Positions 1 to 10,120 of a stretch of DNA of 64,000 nt are shown here, one piece after another. Origin of the DNA: Histomonas meleagridis (Eukaryota; Parabasalia; Tritrichomonadida; Dientamoebidae). The stretch spans positions 222,001 through 286,000 of the forward strand of contig WSYJ01000092.1 in NCBI GenBank assembly GCA_020186115.1, read 5' to 3'. Positions within the stretch are counted from its first letter, which is position 1; each line of letters starts with the position of its first letter. A model generated the notes under the pieces. It did no database searches. It saw nothing but the letters and a program-made list of their open reading frames with translations, and had not been told where the DNA came from. Position numbers and translations under genes: made by a program.

Positions 1-1
1 A

Positions 2-421
2 TTAGGTTATCAAGTAGAAATTATAGGGGATTATTCTTTTTTTGAATGTCGTAAATTGACAACGATTAAATTTCCTAATTCAATTCAGATTATTGGAAAT
101 AATTCATTTTGGGGATGTGTTAATTTAAGAAAAATACATTTTGGTAATGGAATTCAAGTTATTGGAAATCATGCATTTCATGGTTGTCCTTTAACAGAAA
201 TTAAAATTCCTCGTTCAATAAAGAAAATTCATGAAGATGCATTTTCAAATAATTTATCAAATAAAATCATTTATATAGGGAAAAAATATCAAGCTTCTTA
301 TATTAAGAAAAAACCAAATAAATTACAAGCTTTAATTATCACAATAATAATTTCTCTCTTAATAATACTTTTTATTGAACTTGTTGTAATATTTTGTTAT
401 AGAAATCAAACCAATAGTTAA
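2..421 (+). CDS. BspA-like leucine-rich-repeat membrane protein, 3' part only
   Basis: The reading frame is open from the left edge, so the N-terminus lies outside the window. What remains is about three BspA/TpLRR-type repeats (pattern IGxxxFxxCxxLxxIxFPxSI), a short basic stretch, a hydrophobic segment of about 25 residues (LQALIITIIISLLIILFIEL onward) and a cytoplasmic tail of about seven residues ending in NQTNS. BspA-like proteins are a very large family in Trichomonas and Entamoeba, many with a single C-terminal membrane span that displays the repeats on the cell surface. This tail is much shorter than those of the two BspA copies further right and lacks their DPF motif. Confidence 0.85.
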   Translation, partial: LGYQVEIIGDYSFFECRKLTTIKFPNSIQIIGNNSFWGCVNLRKIHFGNGIQVIGNHAFHGCPLTEIKIPRSIKKIHEDAFSNNLSNKIIYIGKKYQASYIKKKPNKLQALIITIIISLLIILFIELVVIFCYRNQTNS

Positions 422-720
422 AAGTAAAGGAAATATTCAATTTATTTTTAAATCTTGTGAATAATTAACTGAAATTAAATATTGACAATTCTAATTTATA
501 AACAACTGTATAAGATTAAAAATATTTTTAATAAAAGAATAGAAATATTTTGCAAAAACTGTCTCTTTTTTTACTTCATAAAAATGAGTATATTATGATA
601 TCTTCAAATAGGATTCAACATTATAATCATTTGGAGTTTTCGTATTATTATTATAATTTCTTAAATAACATAATATAAAACAAAATCAAATTTGCAATGC
701 TTTTTTACTTATGAAAATGC
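422..720. other. Intergenic, no gene seen
   Basis: AT-rich spacer between two convergent genes (the BspA-like gene on + and the Vps8-like gene on -). It holds only homopolymer-like A/T tracts; no coding frame or structured RNA was recognised. Confidence 0.6.
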
Positions 721-3700
721 TTATAACTCTAAGTACACATATTTTTCATTTGGTATTTTATTTTGAGGTGGTAATTCCAACTTATATTGAGTCTTAGGTG
801 TGAATTGGAAGTCGCTCATGAAGAATATATTGTTACCTGATTGCGACAAGTCCTGATCTTTACCATAATGTCTCTTCAATCCGAATTCGACTCTTAACAT
901 TTTCCTTAACTTCATTGATTGTGAATGTGCACTTTCTATAGGTGCTGCATCTCCTTGTTTCGTTATAGACATTTCATTTCGACATAATGGACATTTCTTT
1001 CTATATTGTCCACATTTCGAATTATTATGATACAAATGCCCACATTCGAATATTAATCCGCCGACGCCGCCGGCTCCAGTAACAGGCGTGTTACACATTA
1101 CGCATACTGGATTATAAGCGAAAGCAGCTCTAGTTTTCATTAGATTTGCCTTATAATATAATTGGATACAATCTTCTAATAATAATTCAATAACAGTATT
1201 CGAAAGCATTTGATTATAATCGAGATATTTAAACACTGCTGATAAAACTTTTCGATATTGGATTTGATCGATTGAACAAAAATCACTTTTCAATGTATGG
1301 AACACATTTTCAGGAGAAGTTCTTTGTAATGCTTCCACAACGAAGAATGCAAAGAATAATGTAATTGCATTCTTAGTTTCAGGTATTGGGCATTTACACG
1401 CAAGATATAAAGGTAATTGGAAAGCTAAGAAAGTATCTTTCCACATTCTATCAAGTAATTGTCCAACTTTTGGTGCTTTCGACATTAAGTCAAATGTAAC
1501 TAATACAGTTTCATAAGCCTTCTTTAATTCAGGTGCTTCTTTAACTAAATCGACTGAAGGTGCATATATTACTCCGCCTTTTTGTATTGCTTCAACTAAA
1601 ACAGCTTCGATTTCTTCAGCTACTAAATTTACTGCTGCTTGAATATCACCTCTAAGTGTATGAATATGCATACATGTATCGATAACACGATATTGTTTAC
1701 ATACTCTTAACGCATCTTCGACAGATATATCTTGTGAAGCTTTAATCATTGGTAATACTTCTTGTGGTGCAAACTTACAAGTCATTGTTAATAAATCATA
1801 ATAATTGTCATGGGAAAGTAAATCTCTATAATCAGATTTACTTAATGCTTTTAAGTATAAGAATTTAATAAATGGATCGATATCTAACTTTAAAAATGTT
1901 GCATGATAATCTGGGAAATATTTCCCTAATAACTCAGATGCTTTATCTGCATTAATAAGGATTAATAATGGGAAGTTTTCAAGAACTGCTGCTTCCATTA
2001 ATTCATCACATAATTTAGGTGGTTCTTCTGGTTCAGGTTCTGGTTCAGGTTCTACTATAACTAATTCTGGCTCAGGTTCTTCTTCTATAATTTCTTCATT
2101 AGAATTAATGCTCTTTGTTGATGTACTTTCTGATTCACTTATAGAAGATTCGGATTCTGATTCTGACTCAGAAACAGATTCTGACTTCGATACTGATTCT
2201 TCTTTTTTATCTGAATCATTATCAGATGATTGATTTTTATCATGGATTTCTATTAATTTGGTAGCAGAAAACTTTTTACCAACAGATGATAAAAGACCTG
2301 TTTGAGGTGCCATTGAACTTACACTATGTTCAATCATAACATTAATATTACAAAGTGATTGTTGAATTGCTGCTTTAATACTTTTTCCAGTTGTTTCATC
2401 TTTGCCATCAATCTTTAAAAGTTCAAATGGATCTTGTGATGGATTTTGGATATAATCGAAAACAATTTCTCTACGTTCTTCTGAGAGAGCCATTGCATGA
2501 ATAATACGTTTGTAATCTTTTACTTTTCCATATATAAAGTTAACTATAGTTGAAAATCCTGCTGCTTCACAATAATCAATGATATTTTCGAATTTAATAA
2601 TTTCGGGATATTGTGTATTTAAAGTAATAATAATAGTTTCACGTATACTAATTGAAGAACCATTTGTAGAAAATGCCCAACCAAATAATGTTTGTAAACA
2701 AATTGGTAAAATTTTAACTTGATTCTTTACAATTGCATCAGCTATTTCATCGATACATTTGTTTCGAATTTCTTGATTAAATGAAATTACTGTTTGGATT
2801 ACAATATTACAAAAATTACCAACTTCAAACATAGTACCATTAATTAATTTAGCTGGGAAATATTTAATAAATTCAGCTATAAATTGTGGTGCTTTTTGTT
2901 GTGATTTAGAGAATAAGACAAATAATCTTGGAAATGTACCACCAAATGAAGTACAAAACCATAAAATTACTATTTCTTTATGTTTATTTGTAGCTTTACT
3001 AAATTTATTATTTAAAAATAAATCTTCGACATATGTTATAAAGTAATCAGTTTTATAAAAATAGATACAAGGTGAAACGAAATCACAAAATATTTCAGTC
3101 CATAATTTCATTAAAAGTTTTTTCATATTATTTTTTGCTGCTAAAACAAGTAAATTGTCGGCATATTTCAATGGAATTCCTGTTTTAATAATAGCTAAAT
3201 CTGCTTGATCAATTAAACCTCTTTCATTAGCCATTTTAATGAATGTATCATAGATATTAAAAGGTATATATTTTGATATGTTAGAATCACTAAATTCAAA
3301 TAATGCCTTAAAATAAAATTCTAAATTTCCTTCGTCTTTATAATAATCATATGCTGTTTTAACGACAAAACTCGACATGTTAATTCCAATTGCTGTCTTA
3401 AATGTTAATGAAACTTGTTGTGGTTGATCAAGAGAACATAAAGAATTATAAAAAATTTCATACATAACTTTTTGTAATTCATTACATCGAATTGATGGAT
3501 CTGGATTTACTCCAAAGAAATGTTCTGTATTACCTGAATAAATTTGATTTGCTATCTTAAAACATGTTGTGAAATCACCTTTTCTTGATATTCCAACAAG
3601 TCTTTCATTCCATGGGATATATTGCATCCTAAACATTTTATTAACATTGAAGAAATATGATAATTCTCCATTTACAACTATTCCGGAAATTCTTTTGAGA

Positions 3701-4662
3701 CTTCGTTTAATTTCATTTGTTTCATATTGTTCACGTAAAGCATTCTTCTTTTCATAGTTTGTAATATCTTCAAGTGATCCATCAATAAACAAAATGTTAA
3801 TATCAAAATTCTTAATAATGGATATGTTACGTATTTTGATATCAAACTTTTTATGGTAAAGAGGAGTGAGACTACCTGAGCATTGTTGCACATGGAAAAT
3901 GTTTATTTCATTGCCATACCAAATTACAAGAACAATGGTGCCATCAGCTTTGTTCTTAGCAATGAAGTTAATTTTCAAGTCGGGCGAATTAATGATTTCA
4001 ACAAGATTATCATCGATTTCGGAGTTGTTATATAAGAATACTGTTTTCCGAGTAGAGAAAATGAAAATTGGAGAAAGGGTCATGGGCATGTAGACTTTCT
4101 TTATACTGGAATCATGCTGATAAAGAACTTGTTCCTTTGGTGACAATATGGAATCTAATCTGGTGAAATGTAAAATACGCTTCTCTTGATCAACTGCAAC
4201 AATGGAATCATCATCAGCGGCATAAGAGATATAAGAAATACCTGAAATTCCGGGTTTAGCACGTTCAACTTTGGCAATAAGAGAATTGAGACCTGCATCA
4301 AAAATTGAAATATTTCCGCTTTTATGACCTGCAACAACATTAAAACAGGTAAATGCAGCACTAGCGCATGTAATTGGTTCAGTTGCTTTTCTGGGTTCGC
4401 CAATTTGTGTAAAATTGAGTGTTTTACCAAATACCAATACATAAGGCATTGGACTATACTCTTTTAAAGGAGGGAATGATGGGGAATTTTCCGGTTTCTC
4501 ATCTGTCTCTGTTGGTTTTGGTGCATCAGGAGAAAAAAGAGAATTATTTCCATAAATACAAGTTATATATGGATTATATGATACCCCTTCTATTGATAAG
4601 AGAGGAGGTTCAATCTTGAATTCCGTTTCTGGTGAAATCGTGATAGGGATATCAAAGTTCAT
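721..4662 (-). CDS. Vps8-like CORVET/HOPS-type tethering protein with C-terminal RING
   Basis: A protein of about 1,313 residues. The N-terminal ~400 residues read as a WD40/beta-propeller (GHKSGNISIFDAG and VDQEKRILHF), followed by a long helical solenoid with the Vps8-like stretch LEFYFKALFEFSDSNIS. A Ser/Glu/Pro-rich acidic linker (about residues 815-900) splits the solenoid. Near residues 1190-1236 lies a RING-type zinc site: CVMC, ECGHLYHN, KCPLC. This order and length match Vps8, the CORVET subunit that binds Rab5-type GTPases on early endosomes; Vps11, Vps18 and Vps41 are shorter. The start is the ATG at 4662; the frame is open further up only with non-ATG codons. An exact M3 motif lies about 30 nt upstream and ACACTTTTTC lies between. 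Exact subunit identity is inferred. Confidence 0.7.
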   Translation of the reverse strand: MNFDIPITISPETEFKIEPPLLSIEGVSYNPYITCIYGNNSLFSPDAPKPTETDEKPENSPSFPPLKEYSPMPYVLVFGKTLNFTQIGEPRKATEPITCASAAFTCFNVVAGHKSGNISIFDAGLNSLIAKVERAKPGISGISYISYAADDDSIVAVDQEKRILHFTRLDSILSPKEQVLYQHDSSIKKVYMPMTLSPIFIFSTRKTVFLYNNSEIDDNLVEIINSPDLKINFIAKNKADGTIVLVIWYGNEINIFHVQQCSGSLTPLYHKKFDIKIRNISIIKNFDINILFIDGSLEDITNYEKKNALREQYETNEIKRSLKRISGIVVNGELSYFFNVNKMFRMQYIPWNERLVGISRKGDFTTCFKIANQIYSGNTEHFFGVNPDPSIRCNELQKVMYEIFYNSLCSLDQPQQVSLTFKTAIGINMSSFVVKTAYDYYKDEGNLEFYFKALFEFSDSNISKYIPFNIYDTFIKMANERGLIDQADLAIIKTGIPLKYADNLLVLAAKNNMKKLLMKLWTEIFCDFVSPCIYFYKTDYFITYVEDLFLNNKFSKATNKHKEIVILWFCTSFGGTFPRLFVLFSKSQQKAPQFIAEFIKYFPAKLINGTMFEVGNFCNIVIQTVISFNQEIRNKCIDEIADAIVKNQVKILPICLQTLFGWAFSTNGSSISIRETIIITLNTQYPEIIKFENIIDYCEAAGFSTIVNFIYGKVKDYKRIIHAMALSEERREIVFDYIQNPSQDPFELLKIDGKDETTGKSIKAAIQQSLCNINVMIEHSVSSMAPQTGLLSSVGKKFSATKLIEIHDKNQSSDNDSDKKEESVSKSESVSESESESESSISESESTSTKSINSNEEIIEEEPEPELVIVEPEPEPEPEEPPKLCDELMEAAVLENFPLLILINADKASELLGKYFPDYHATFLKLDIDPFIKFLYLKALSKSDYRDLLSHDNYYDLLTMTCKFAPQEVLPMIKASQDISVEDALRVCKQYRVIDTCMHIHTLRGDIQAAVNLVAEEIEAVLVEAIQKGGVIYAPSVDLVKEAPELKKAYETVLVTFDLMSKAPKVGQLLDRMWKDTFLAFQLPLYLACKCPIPETKNAITLFFAFFVVEALQRTSPENVFHTLKSDFCSIDQIQYRKVLSAVFKYLDYNQMLSNTVIELLLEDCIQLYYKANLMKTRAAFAYNPVCVMCNTPVTGAGGVGGLIFECGHLYHNNSKCGQYRKKCPLCRNEMSITKQGDAAPIESAHSQSMKLRKMLRVEFGLKRHYGKDQDLSQSGNNIFFMSDFQFTPKTQYKLELPPQNKIPNEKYVYLEL

Positions 4663-4674
4663 TTTGTGTTGAAA

Positions 4675-4697
4675 AAGTGTCGCGCTCAAAAACCGTT
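4675..4697 (-). promoter_or_regulatory. M3 (Myb-like) plus initiator-like motif of the Vps8-like gene
   Basis: On the minus strand AACGGTTT (4697 to 4690) fits the M3 consensus described for Trichomonas vaginalis core promoters, and ACACTT (4680 to 4675) resembles the trichomonad initiator TCAYTW except for its first base. The ATG follows 12 nt downstream. Confidence 0.5.
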
Positions 4698-5116
4698 TTG
4701 GGTTGAGTTTTCAAAAATTCTGTTCATTTTTTGGATTTTTTAATTTTCTATCAAATTCAATGAATAAAAAACGTCTTTCATCTAAGTTGAATTAACTCAT
4801 ATAAAATATTGAATTAATATTTTTCTGTTTTAGAAAACCGTTTTTTGCTTAAAATTTTTGTATACAAAAATTGAAATCGATATCACTTTTTGAATGATCA
4901 TTCCGATTTCAATTCTTAAAAATAAACATTTGAAAAATATAATCAAAAAGTGGTGCTTATGAAACAGAACTAGCAATACTTATTAACATCCTCCTTGCAA
5001 TTAACCATACGAATCAAATTATCTTTTAGAAAAAATAGCTAAAAGCGACTTTCCTGATTCAAAAAAATCATAATAAATAAGAAAATAACATTTTTTTATA
5101 CCTCATTTCAAGAAAT
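4698..5116. other. Intergenic region with an inverted repeat
   Basis: Upstream region of the Vps8-like gene. A second CCGTT/AACGG core lies near 4837-4841. The only other structure seen is the inverted repeat listed at 4869-4914. No coding frame was recognised. Confidence 0.5.
4869..4914. repeat. 11-bp inverted repeat enclosing a 12-bp palindrome
   Basis: Arms AATTGAAATCG (4869-4879) and CGATTTCAATT (4904-4914) are perfect complements. The spacer ends in the perfect palindrome GAATGATCATTC (4892-4903), which abuts the right arm. It could be a regulatory site or a relic of a small transposon end. Confidence 0.6.
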
Positions 5117-5600
5117 ATGCTGAATCGATATCGATACGAAAATTTTTTATTTTACTATAGTAATAACATCGAAAGAATTTTTCATAACATCCCAAATATT
5201 AATGAAGATTTCATTAGAGGATTAATGAGAACATGGTTTACGAATAATATTTATGTTTTATATAATATTTATTATAATTATTTTATGCTTTATAACAATA
5301 TTTGTAAATTATTTATTTTATTTAAATCAGCACTTATTTTAGCATCTTTAAATGGTCACACAGAAATAGTTAAATTACTTCTTGAACAAAAAGGAAATGA
5401 CATTAATGTTAAAGATATATTTGTTTGTGTTATTTATTATTTGCTTTAATAATATTATATTTCGTGATGGTATTTGGAAATTATCTAAATTCTTTAGTCT
5501 AGCACTTAATGTACCTGCATTATAATGTAACTGTATACTGTTACAATGATATTGTAATTTTTTCTTGAACAAAAAGATATTAGTTTTAAATTAATAGTTT
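5117..5600 (+). pseudogene. Ankyrin-repeat gene relic
   Basis: One well-preserved ankyrin repeat (SALILASLNGHTEIVKLLLE, then NDINVKD) sits near 5325-5416. It is flanked on both sides by the AT-rich insert type that separates repeats in the other ankyrin genes here: the upstream insert ends in AAATCAGCACTT and the downstream one (5417-5508) ends in GTCTAGCACTT. The next repeat decays after a few codons. No N-terminal domain and no clean end are present, so this is read as a fragment. Confidence 0.65.
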
Positions 5601-5758
5601 TTATTCCTTTCACTTCCTATTTGTTAAGCTTAGCTATTTTTGGAGTTTAAAAATGAATTTTGTATTTGATCATATAGTTTAGGAAAACACTCTATTACGT
5701 AAAAGAGCCGATAGCTTTTACACTTTTTTATAATCAAACCACAAACTAAATATCAAGA

Positions 5759-7129
5759 ATGTCCAATATTTTTATTGACTGCTCAGCCCTTTTTAAGGCA
5801 AGGGTGGTTGTGTTTGTGTTGTTAATTGCTTTTATTATCGGCAAAATTTATCAAACTAATTATTATGTCAAACTTAATCTACTTCCAGATGATCGGTCAG
5901 AAACAAGTGCTATAAAAGATATCAAACACTCACATCCGCATAGGAATGTTATTGATATAAATCTCACGATTGATACAATTTTTGATTTTTCTGCTCAAAA
6001 TATCTTAAATTCTCTTTCCCTTGTTGCTAGAGGCAATAGCATTAGTCGTCTTTATCTTGCTAAATTGACAGAACATAAAATTTTTCCAAAACTCATTAAC
6101 GTCAAATTTTATATAGACATATATGGGGACAACATAGAATTTCAACTGTATTATTACAACAATCCAATTTACACCAAATTTTCATATAACATTAGCATTG
6201 ACTTATTTTATCCTGGTCTTTCCCTTGCACACTGTGATTACATCAATAACACTCACTACTGTAAGTTTTCACGTGCTTGTTTTACTGATAATCATTTTGA
6301 ACTTTTCTTTAATTACGCAACATTTTCAAATGAATTTATAGCAGTAAACGGTCAATGTCAGGTCCCCCCAAAACTTAGTCCGTTGTATGACAAGAAAGAA
6401 ATCCAAAGCAAATATGAACTTATCGAAAATCCCTCATTGGTATTGTTTCCAACTATTAATGAAAAAAGTAAGTGGGATTCCATTTATGAGATTTATTCTA
6501 AAGCTGCCAAAAGTATTCTTGCAAAAGATGTTCAATCGATTTATGTTTATGATCCTTATGAAATTTTTGAAGAAATATATTTCTTACAAAATAAAATCGA
6601 AGTTAAAAGAATTCATGACAATATTTGTTTCTCACAACTCAATGTAAATGAGTTTAATGATGATTTAGTATCACTTAAATCAATTTTCACAGAAAATGGA
6701 AAAGAAGAAAAAATTTTAATTCTTACAAATAATAATTCAACAATTGAAAACATTGATGATATTTTGAAAATCGTTTCTTCGAAGTGTAATCAATGTACTA
6801 TTGAGAAAATAAATATTGATAATGATGAAAATCGATTAAACGCGTCTTTAATGGTTCGAAAAGCAAAATTTATCATTGGAATTCACAATGATATATTTTT
6901 AAATGCAATTTTTTCTGATGATTCAACTTTTATTGATATTGTTCCAAAAGGATTTAATGACATAAATTGGATTGAGAATGTGAAAAAATATACAAATTCT
7001 AAGTTTTTGGTATTGGAAACAAATGAAATTGTTCCTGAAAATTGTTCGGAAAATCAAAGTGATGATTTGTGTATAAAGGAAATTTTTAATAGAAATTTCA
7101 CTATTAATATATCAGATATTGTTAACTAA
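5759..7129 (+). CDS. Probable type II membrane glycosyltransferase, GT61-like
   Basis: 456 residues. A single hydrophobic segment near residues 17-32 (VVVFVLLIAFIIGKIYQ) follows a short N-terminus, the type II topology of Golgi/ER glycosyltransferases. The C-terminal third contains RKAKFIIGIHNDIFLNAIF then a strand ending in IVP, which resembles the GT61/DUF563 core in which a conserved ADVLVGVHGAGLTN-like motif precedes the acceptor/donor site. The usual HGAG is HNDI here, so the match is to the pattern and not to the catalytic detail. The ATG at 5759 is preceded by CACTTTTTT and an AT-rich leader. If correct, it transfers a sugar (xylose, GlcNAc or arabinose in known members) onto glycoproteins. 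Confidence 0.5.
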   Translation: MSNIFIDCSALFKARVVVFVLLIAFIIGKIYQTNYYVKLNLLPDDRSETSAIKDIKHSHPHRNVIDINLTIDTIFDFSAQNILNSLSLVARGNSISRLYLAKLTEHKIFPKLINVKFYIDIYGDNIEFQLYYYNNPIYTKFSYNISIDLFYPGLSLAHCDYINNTHYCKFSRACFTDNHFELFFNYATFSNEFIAVNGQCQVPPKLSPLYDKKEIQSKYELIENPSLVLFPTINEKSKWDSIYEIYSKAAKSILAKDVQSIYVYDPYEIFEEIYFLQNKIEVKRIHDNICFSQLNVNEFNDDLVSLKSIFTENGKEEKILILTNNNSTIENIDDILKIVSSKCNQCTIEKINIDNDENRLNASLMVRKAKFIIGIHNDIFLNAIFSDDSTFIDIVPKGFNDINWIENVKKYTNSKFLVLETNEIVPENCSENQSDDLCIKEIFNRNFTINISDIVN

Positions 7130-7323
7130 AAACCACAATGTTCTACAAATTTGTATTTATTAATAAAGAAAAAAATTGTTGAGTTAATACTGATAAAAAA
7201 GTATTTCAAAATAAATTTAAAAAATAGATAAAATGGTTTAAAATATATATGAGTTTTCTTTAATAAAAAAACTACAGATTTCATTGTAATTTTATTATAA
7301 AGTTGATGCTTTATTATTTAAAA

Positions 7324-8478
7324 ATGAAATTTTGGATTTTTTGGTTGTTGATTTTAGAGGTAAATTCAAATTATTTAATGAAGCAAAATAATAAAAATAT
7401 AAATTCACACCTAAAAGTGGAAAAATTTATGAATTATATGTACGAATTAGAAGATCATAAGGCAAAAAATCAAGATAAAGATAAATCAGAAGAACATAGT
7501 TTAGAAGATAAAAAAGATGATAATGAAACAAATGTAAAGTCAGAAGAAAACAAAACAGAAGAACATAAAACAAAGGATAAAACAGAAGAGCATTCTACAG
7601 AAATAAAATCAGAAGAATATAAAACAGAAGAAAAATCAGAAGAAAATAAAACAGAAGAAAAATCAGAAGAAAATAAAACAGAAGAAAAATCAGAAGAACA
7701 TAAAACAGAAGAAAAATCAGAAGAACATATTACAGAAATAAAATCAGAAGAACATAAAACAGAAGAAAAATCAGAAGAACATATTACAGAAATAAAATCA
7801 GAAGAACATAAAACAGAAGAAAAGTCAGAAGAACATTCTACAGAAATAAAATCAGAAGAACATAAAACAGAAGAAAAGTCAGAAGAACATTCTACAGAAG
7901 AAAAATCAGAAGAACATAAAACAGAAGAAAAGTCAGAAGAACATTCTACAGAAGAAAAATCAGAAGAACATAAAACAGAAGAAAAGTCAGAAGAACATTC
8001 TACAGAAATAAAATCAGAAGAACATAAAACAGAAGAAAAGTCAGAAGAACATTCTACAGAAATAAAATCAGAAGAACATAAAACAGAAGAAAAGTCAGAA
8101 GAACATTCTACAGAAATAAAATCAGAAGAACATAAAACAGAAGAAAAGTCAGAAGAACATTCTACAGAAATAAAATCAGAAGAACATAAAACAGAAGAAA
8201 AGTCAGAAGAACATTCTACAGAACAAAGTTTAAAAAACATAACAGAAACAAATACAACAGATTTTAGAGAAAATGATAAAAATATCAGATTTATTATGTT
8301 AGAAATAGCTGTTTTAATCTCTTTGCTAGCAGTAGCGATAATAATAGGTTTCATTACCTTTTTATTAATTTCAAATTCCAAAAAGTTAAGTGAGCAATCT
8401 TCAAGTCCTAGCATTTCTCGTGTATTTGAAACACCTCAAAACTTTGATAATTTCTTTAATGAAAAGACATATTATTAA
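7324..8478 (+). CDS. Repetitive Glu/Lys/Thr/Ser-rich single-pass membrane protein
   Basis: The likely start is the ATG at 7324, giving the signal-peptide-like MKFWIFWLLILEVNS; another in-frame ATG lies at 7306. The ectodomain is almost only charged and hydroxyl residues, built from nine-residue units alternating SEEHKTEEK and SEEHSTEIK or SEEHSTEEK. A hydrophobic segment (IAVLISLLAVAIIIGFITFL) near the C-terminus is followed by a tail of about 40 residues (SPSISRVFETPQNFDNFF). No family was recognised. The shape suggests a stalk-like or shield-like surface protein whose length can change by repeat slippage; Thr/Ser could carry O-glycans. Function unknown. Confidence 0.75.
   Translation: MKFWIFWLLILEVNSNYLMKQNNKNINSHLKVEKFMNYMYELEDHKAKNQDKDKSEEHSLEDKKDDNETNVKSEENKTEEHKTKDKTEEHSTEIKSEEYKTEEKSEENKTEEKSEENKTEEKSEEHKTEEKSEEHITEIKSEEHKTEEKSEEHITEIKSEEHKTEEKSEEHSTEIKSEEHKTEEKSEEHSTEEKSEEHKTEEKSEEHSTEEKSEEHKTEEKSEEHSTEIKSEEHKTEEKSEEHSTEIKSEEHKTEEKSEEHSTEIKSEEHKTEEKSEEHSTEIKSEEHKTEEKSEEHSTEQSLKNITETNTTDFRENDKNIRFIMLEIAVLISLLAVAIIIGFITFLLISNSKKLSEQSSSPSISRVFETPQNFDNFFNEKTYY
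7590..8225 (+). repeat. Coding minisatellite, 27-bp unit in 54-bp higher-order period
   Basis: Tandem array of AGAAGAACATAAAACAGAAG-type units encoding SEEHKTEEK/SEEHSTEIK. The 5' copies are more variable (SEENKTEEK). The 3' copies are near-identical 54-bp dimers, indicating recent homogenisation. Every unit keeps the frame. Confidence 0.9.
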
Positions 8479-9015
8479 ATAAAGATAGTAACGACATACT
8501 TCTAGAACAGAGTGGCACTAAACAAAAGTATTAATTAAACCTATCTTGCTTAATATCTACCAATCTTTGATTGTATAGTAACTTTAAAATGATTACATAA
8601 AGAAATGTTAAATAATAACAAAAAGACAAATATTATTTTTTCTCTTTGATATATTTTACATTTCTTAAATTGAAAATATTCTTTATTCTTGAGAATATAT
8701 CTTAAAACTCTTCTTATTTGCATAAATTTTAGATTTAAACTGTGATTAAATATCATTTCAAAAGATGATAACATTTTATATTCGCTTATGAAAACATATT
8801 TCGATTAAAATTCATGGAATTTCAGATAATTACTAAAAAACACAAAATTCATTATTAGAAATAAAAATATTTAATAATTAAAAAAGAAGATATTAAATGT
8901 GTTGATTATAAATATTTGAAAAAAAAAATTATATTTTTTTCCATTTTTTTAATAATTTAATATTTAAATAATAACAAAAACAAAAAACATTGTGAATTTT
9001 CTTATTTGTTTCAAT
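8479..9015. other. Intergenic, no gene seen
   Basis: Very AT-rich spacer with long A/T runs between convergent transcription units. Short frames exist on both strands but none shows a domain, conserved motif or credible start. Confidence 0.6.
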
Positions 9016-10074
9016 TTATAATCCTTCTTCTTTAAATGTTTGAAGACCATAAACAAGAAAATCACCTAATGTATTCGGAATGATTGAAAGAATCAAATCA
9101 AGATCGAAATCTTTATCTTTTTTCATCTTGTTATAAATATAAATCGTTGCATCATATGCTTTTTTTTTTTTTTTAAATAGTCAAATAATTTTTCGAGTTT
9201 CTTCTTGTTTGGATTTTTGAATATTTCATAAGTTTTTTCATCAAGAATATTTCCTTCAATTTTTTTCATTATTTTCTAAAAATTCTTGTTCGAGAAAATT
9301 ATCTATTTCTAAATTTGGTGAATAAATTTCTTTCATATTTTTCACTTGATTTTTGTTTTTTCTGTTCGTTTTTTCTTTTCTTTTTCTTGTTGAATATAAT
9401 TTTCAATAGCTTTAGTAGTTAAATCTCCTGGTGTACCTTTAATTGGAAAGCGTTTGGCATATTGAAATATTTCTAACATTCGATGAAGTTCTTTCTTTAA
9501 TTCTTTTTGTGTTTTATTCTTACCAAGTTCTTCAAAAAAACCTTTTTGTAATAATCGTTCTGTTTCTTCTATAAAGATATCAAGATCATTAATAGTTGGT
9601 GGATTACCTTTTAATACCATTTCCGCTGCTATTGATAATATTAAAAATTTAATATCTTGTGGACACTTTGAAGATAATGTTAATAAATCAATAACTGATT
9701 CATATTTATAACGTTTAAGTGGAGCTAATTCTTTAAATTCTTTAATAATATTTATAACTGTTTCTGTTTTAATAGTGTTAAGTGAAAGTTGATACATAGA
9801 ATTAACCATACCTTCAAGATTTGATTCTTTAGGGCGATCAAATAAAAATTAAATCAGAAAATTCATCATCTGTGAATCGTTTCTTTGTTAATTCTGGTGT
9901 TCGATTTTGTTTGGTTTTAGTTTTAGAAATATTTGGTGTTAAAAAGATTTGTTTTGATGTAGATGTTTTATTTGAATCTTTAATTTTCGAATTATTATTT
10001 CTTTTCGTTGGTGTTTTTACGCATTTAATTAAAAAAAAATTATTAAAGTACGTTAAAAAAAGCATAAATGTCAA
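9016..10074 (-). CDS. Unrecognised protein, frame broken at homopolymer runs
   Basis: The coding signal continues through several frames. A Lys/Asn/Thr-rich N-terminus ends in KKRFTDDEFSDLI (frame lost at an A run, 9844-9848). A helical middle section follows with NPPTINDLDIFIEETERLL. A C-terminal section ends in LGDFLVYGLQTFKEEGL; frame changes near 9260-9266 (T7) and 9160-9174 (T15) are needed to reach it. All breaks sit at mononucleotide runs, so assembly indels are as likely as true decay. The gene is divergent from the NT-C2-like gene at 10121 with a very short shared promoter. No known family was recognised; the charged, helical composition suggests an intracellular protein. The exact start is uncertain. 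Confidence 0.5.
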
Positions 10075-10109
10075 ATATTTTTTGAAATAAAATATTATTG
10101 CCTAAATCA

Positions 10110-10115
10110 TCATTA
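10110..10115 (+). promoter_or_regulatory. Initiator TCATTA
   Basis: TCATTA matches the trichomonad initiator TCA[C/T][T/A] and lies six bases before the ATG at 10121, the usual spacing for very short trichomonad 5' leaders. Confidence 0.45.
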
Positions 10116-10120
10116 AGAAT

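Noticed and set aside
7470-8414. 314-codon open frame antisense to the repetitive membrane protein (SSDFSSVLCSSDFISVE repeats)
   Set aside because: It is open only because the coding minisatellite has no antisense stops; it has no promoter, and the sense frame has a signal peptide and membrane span.
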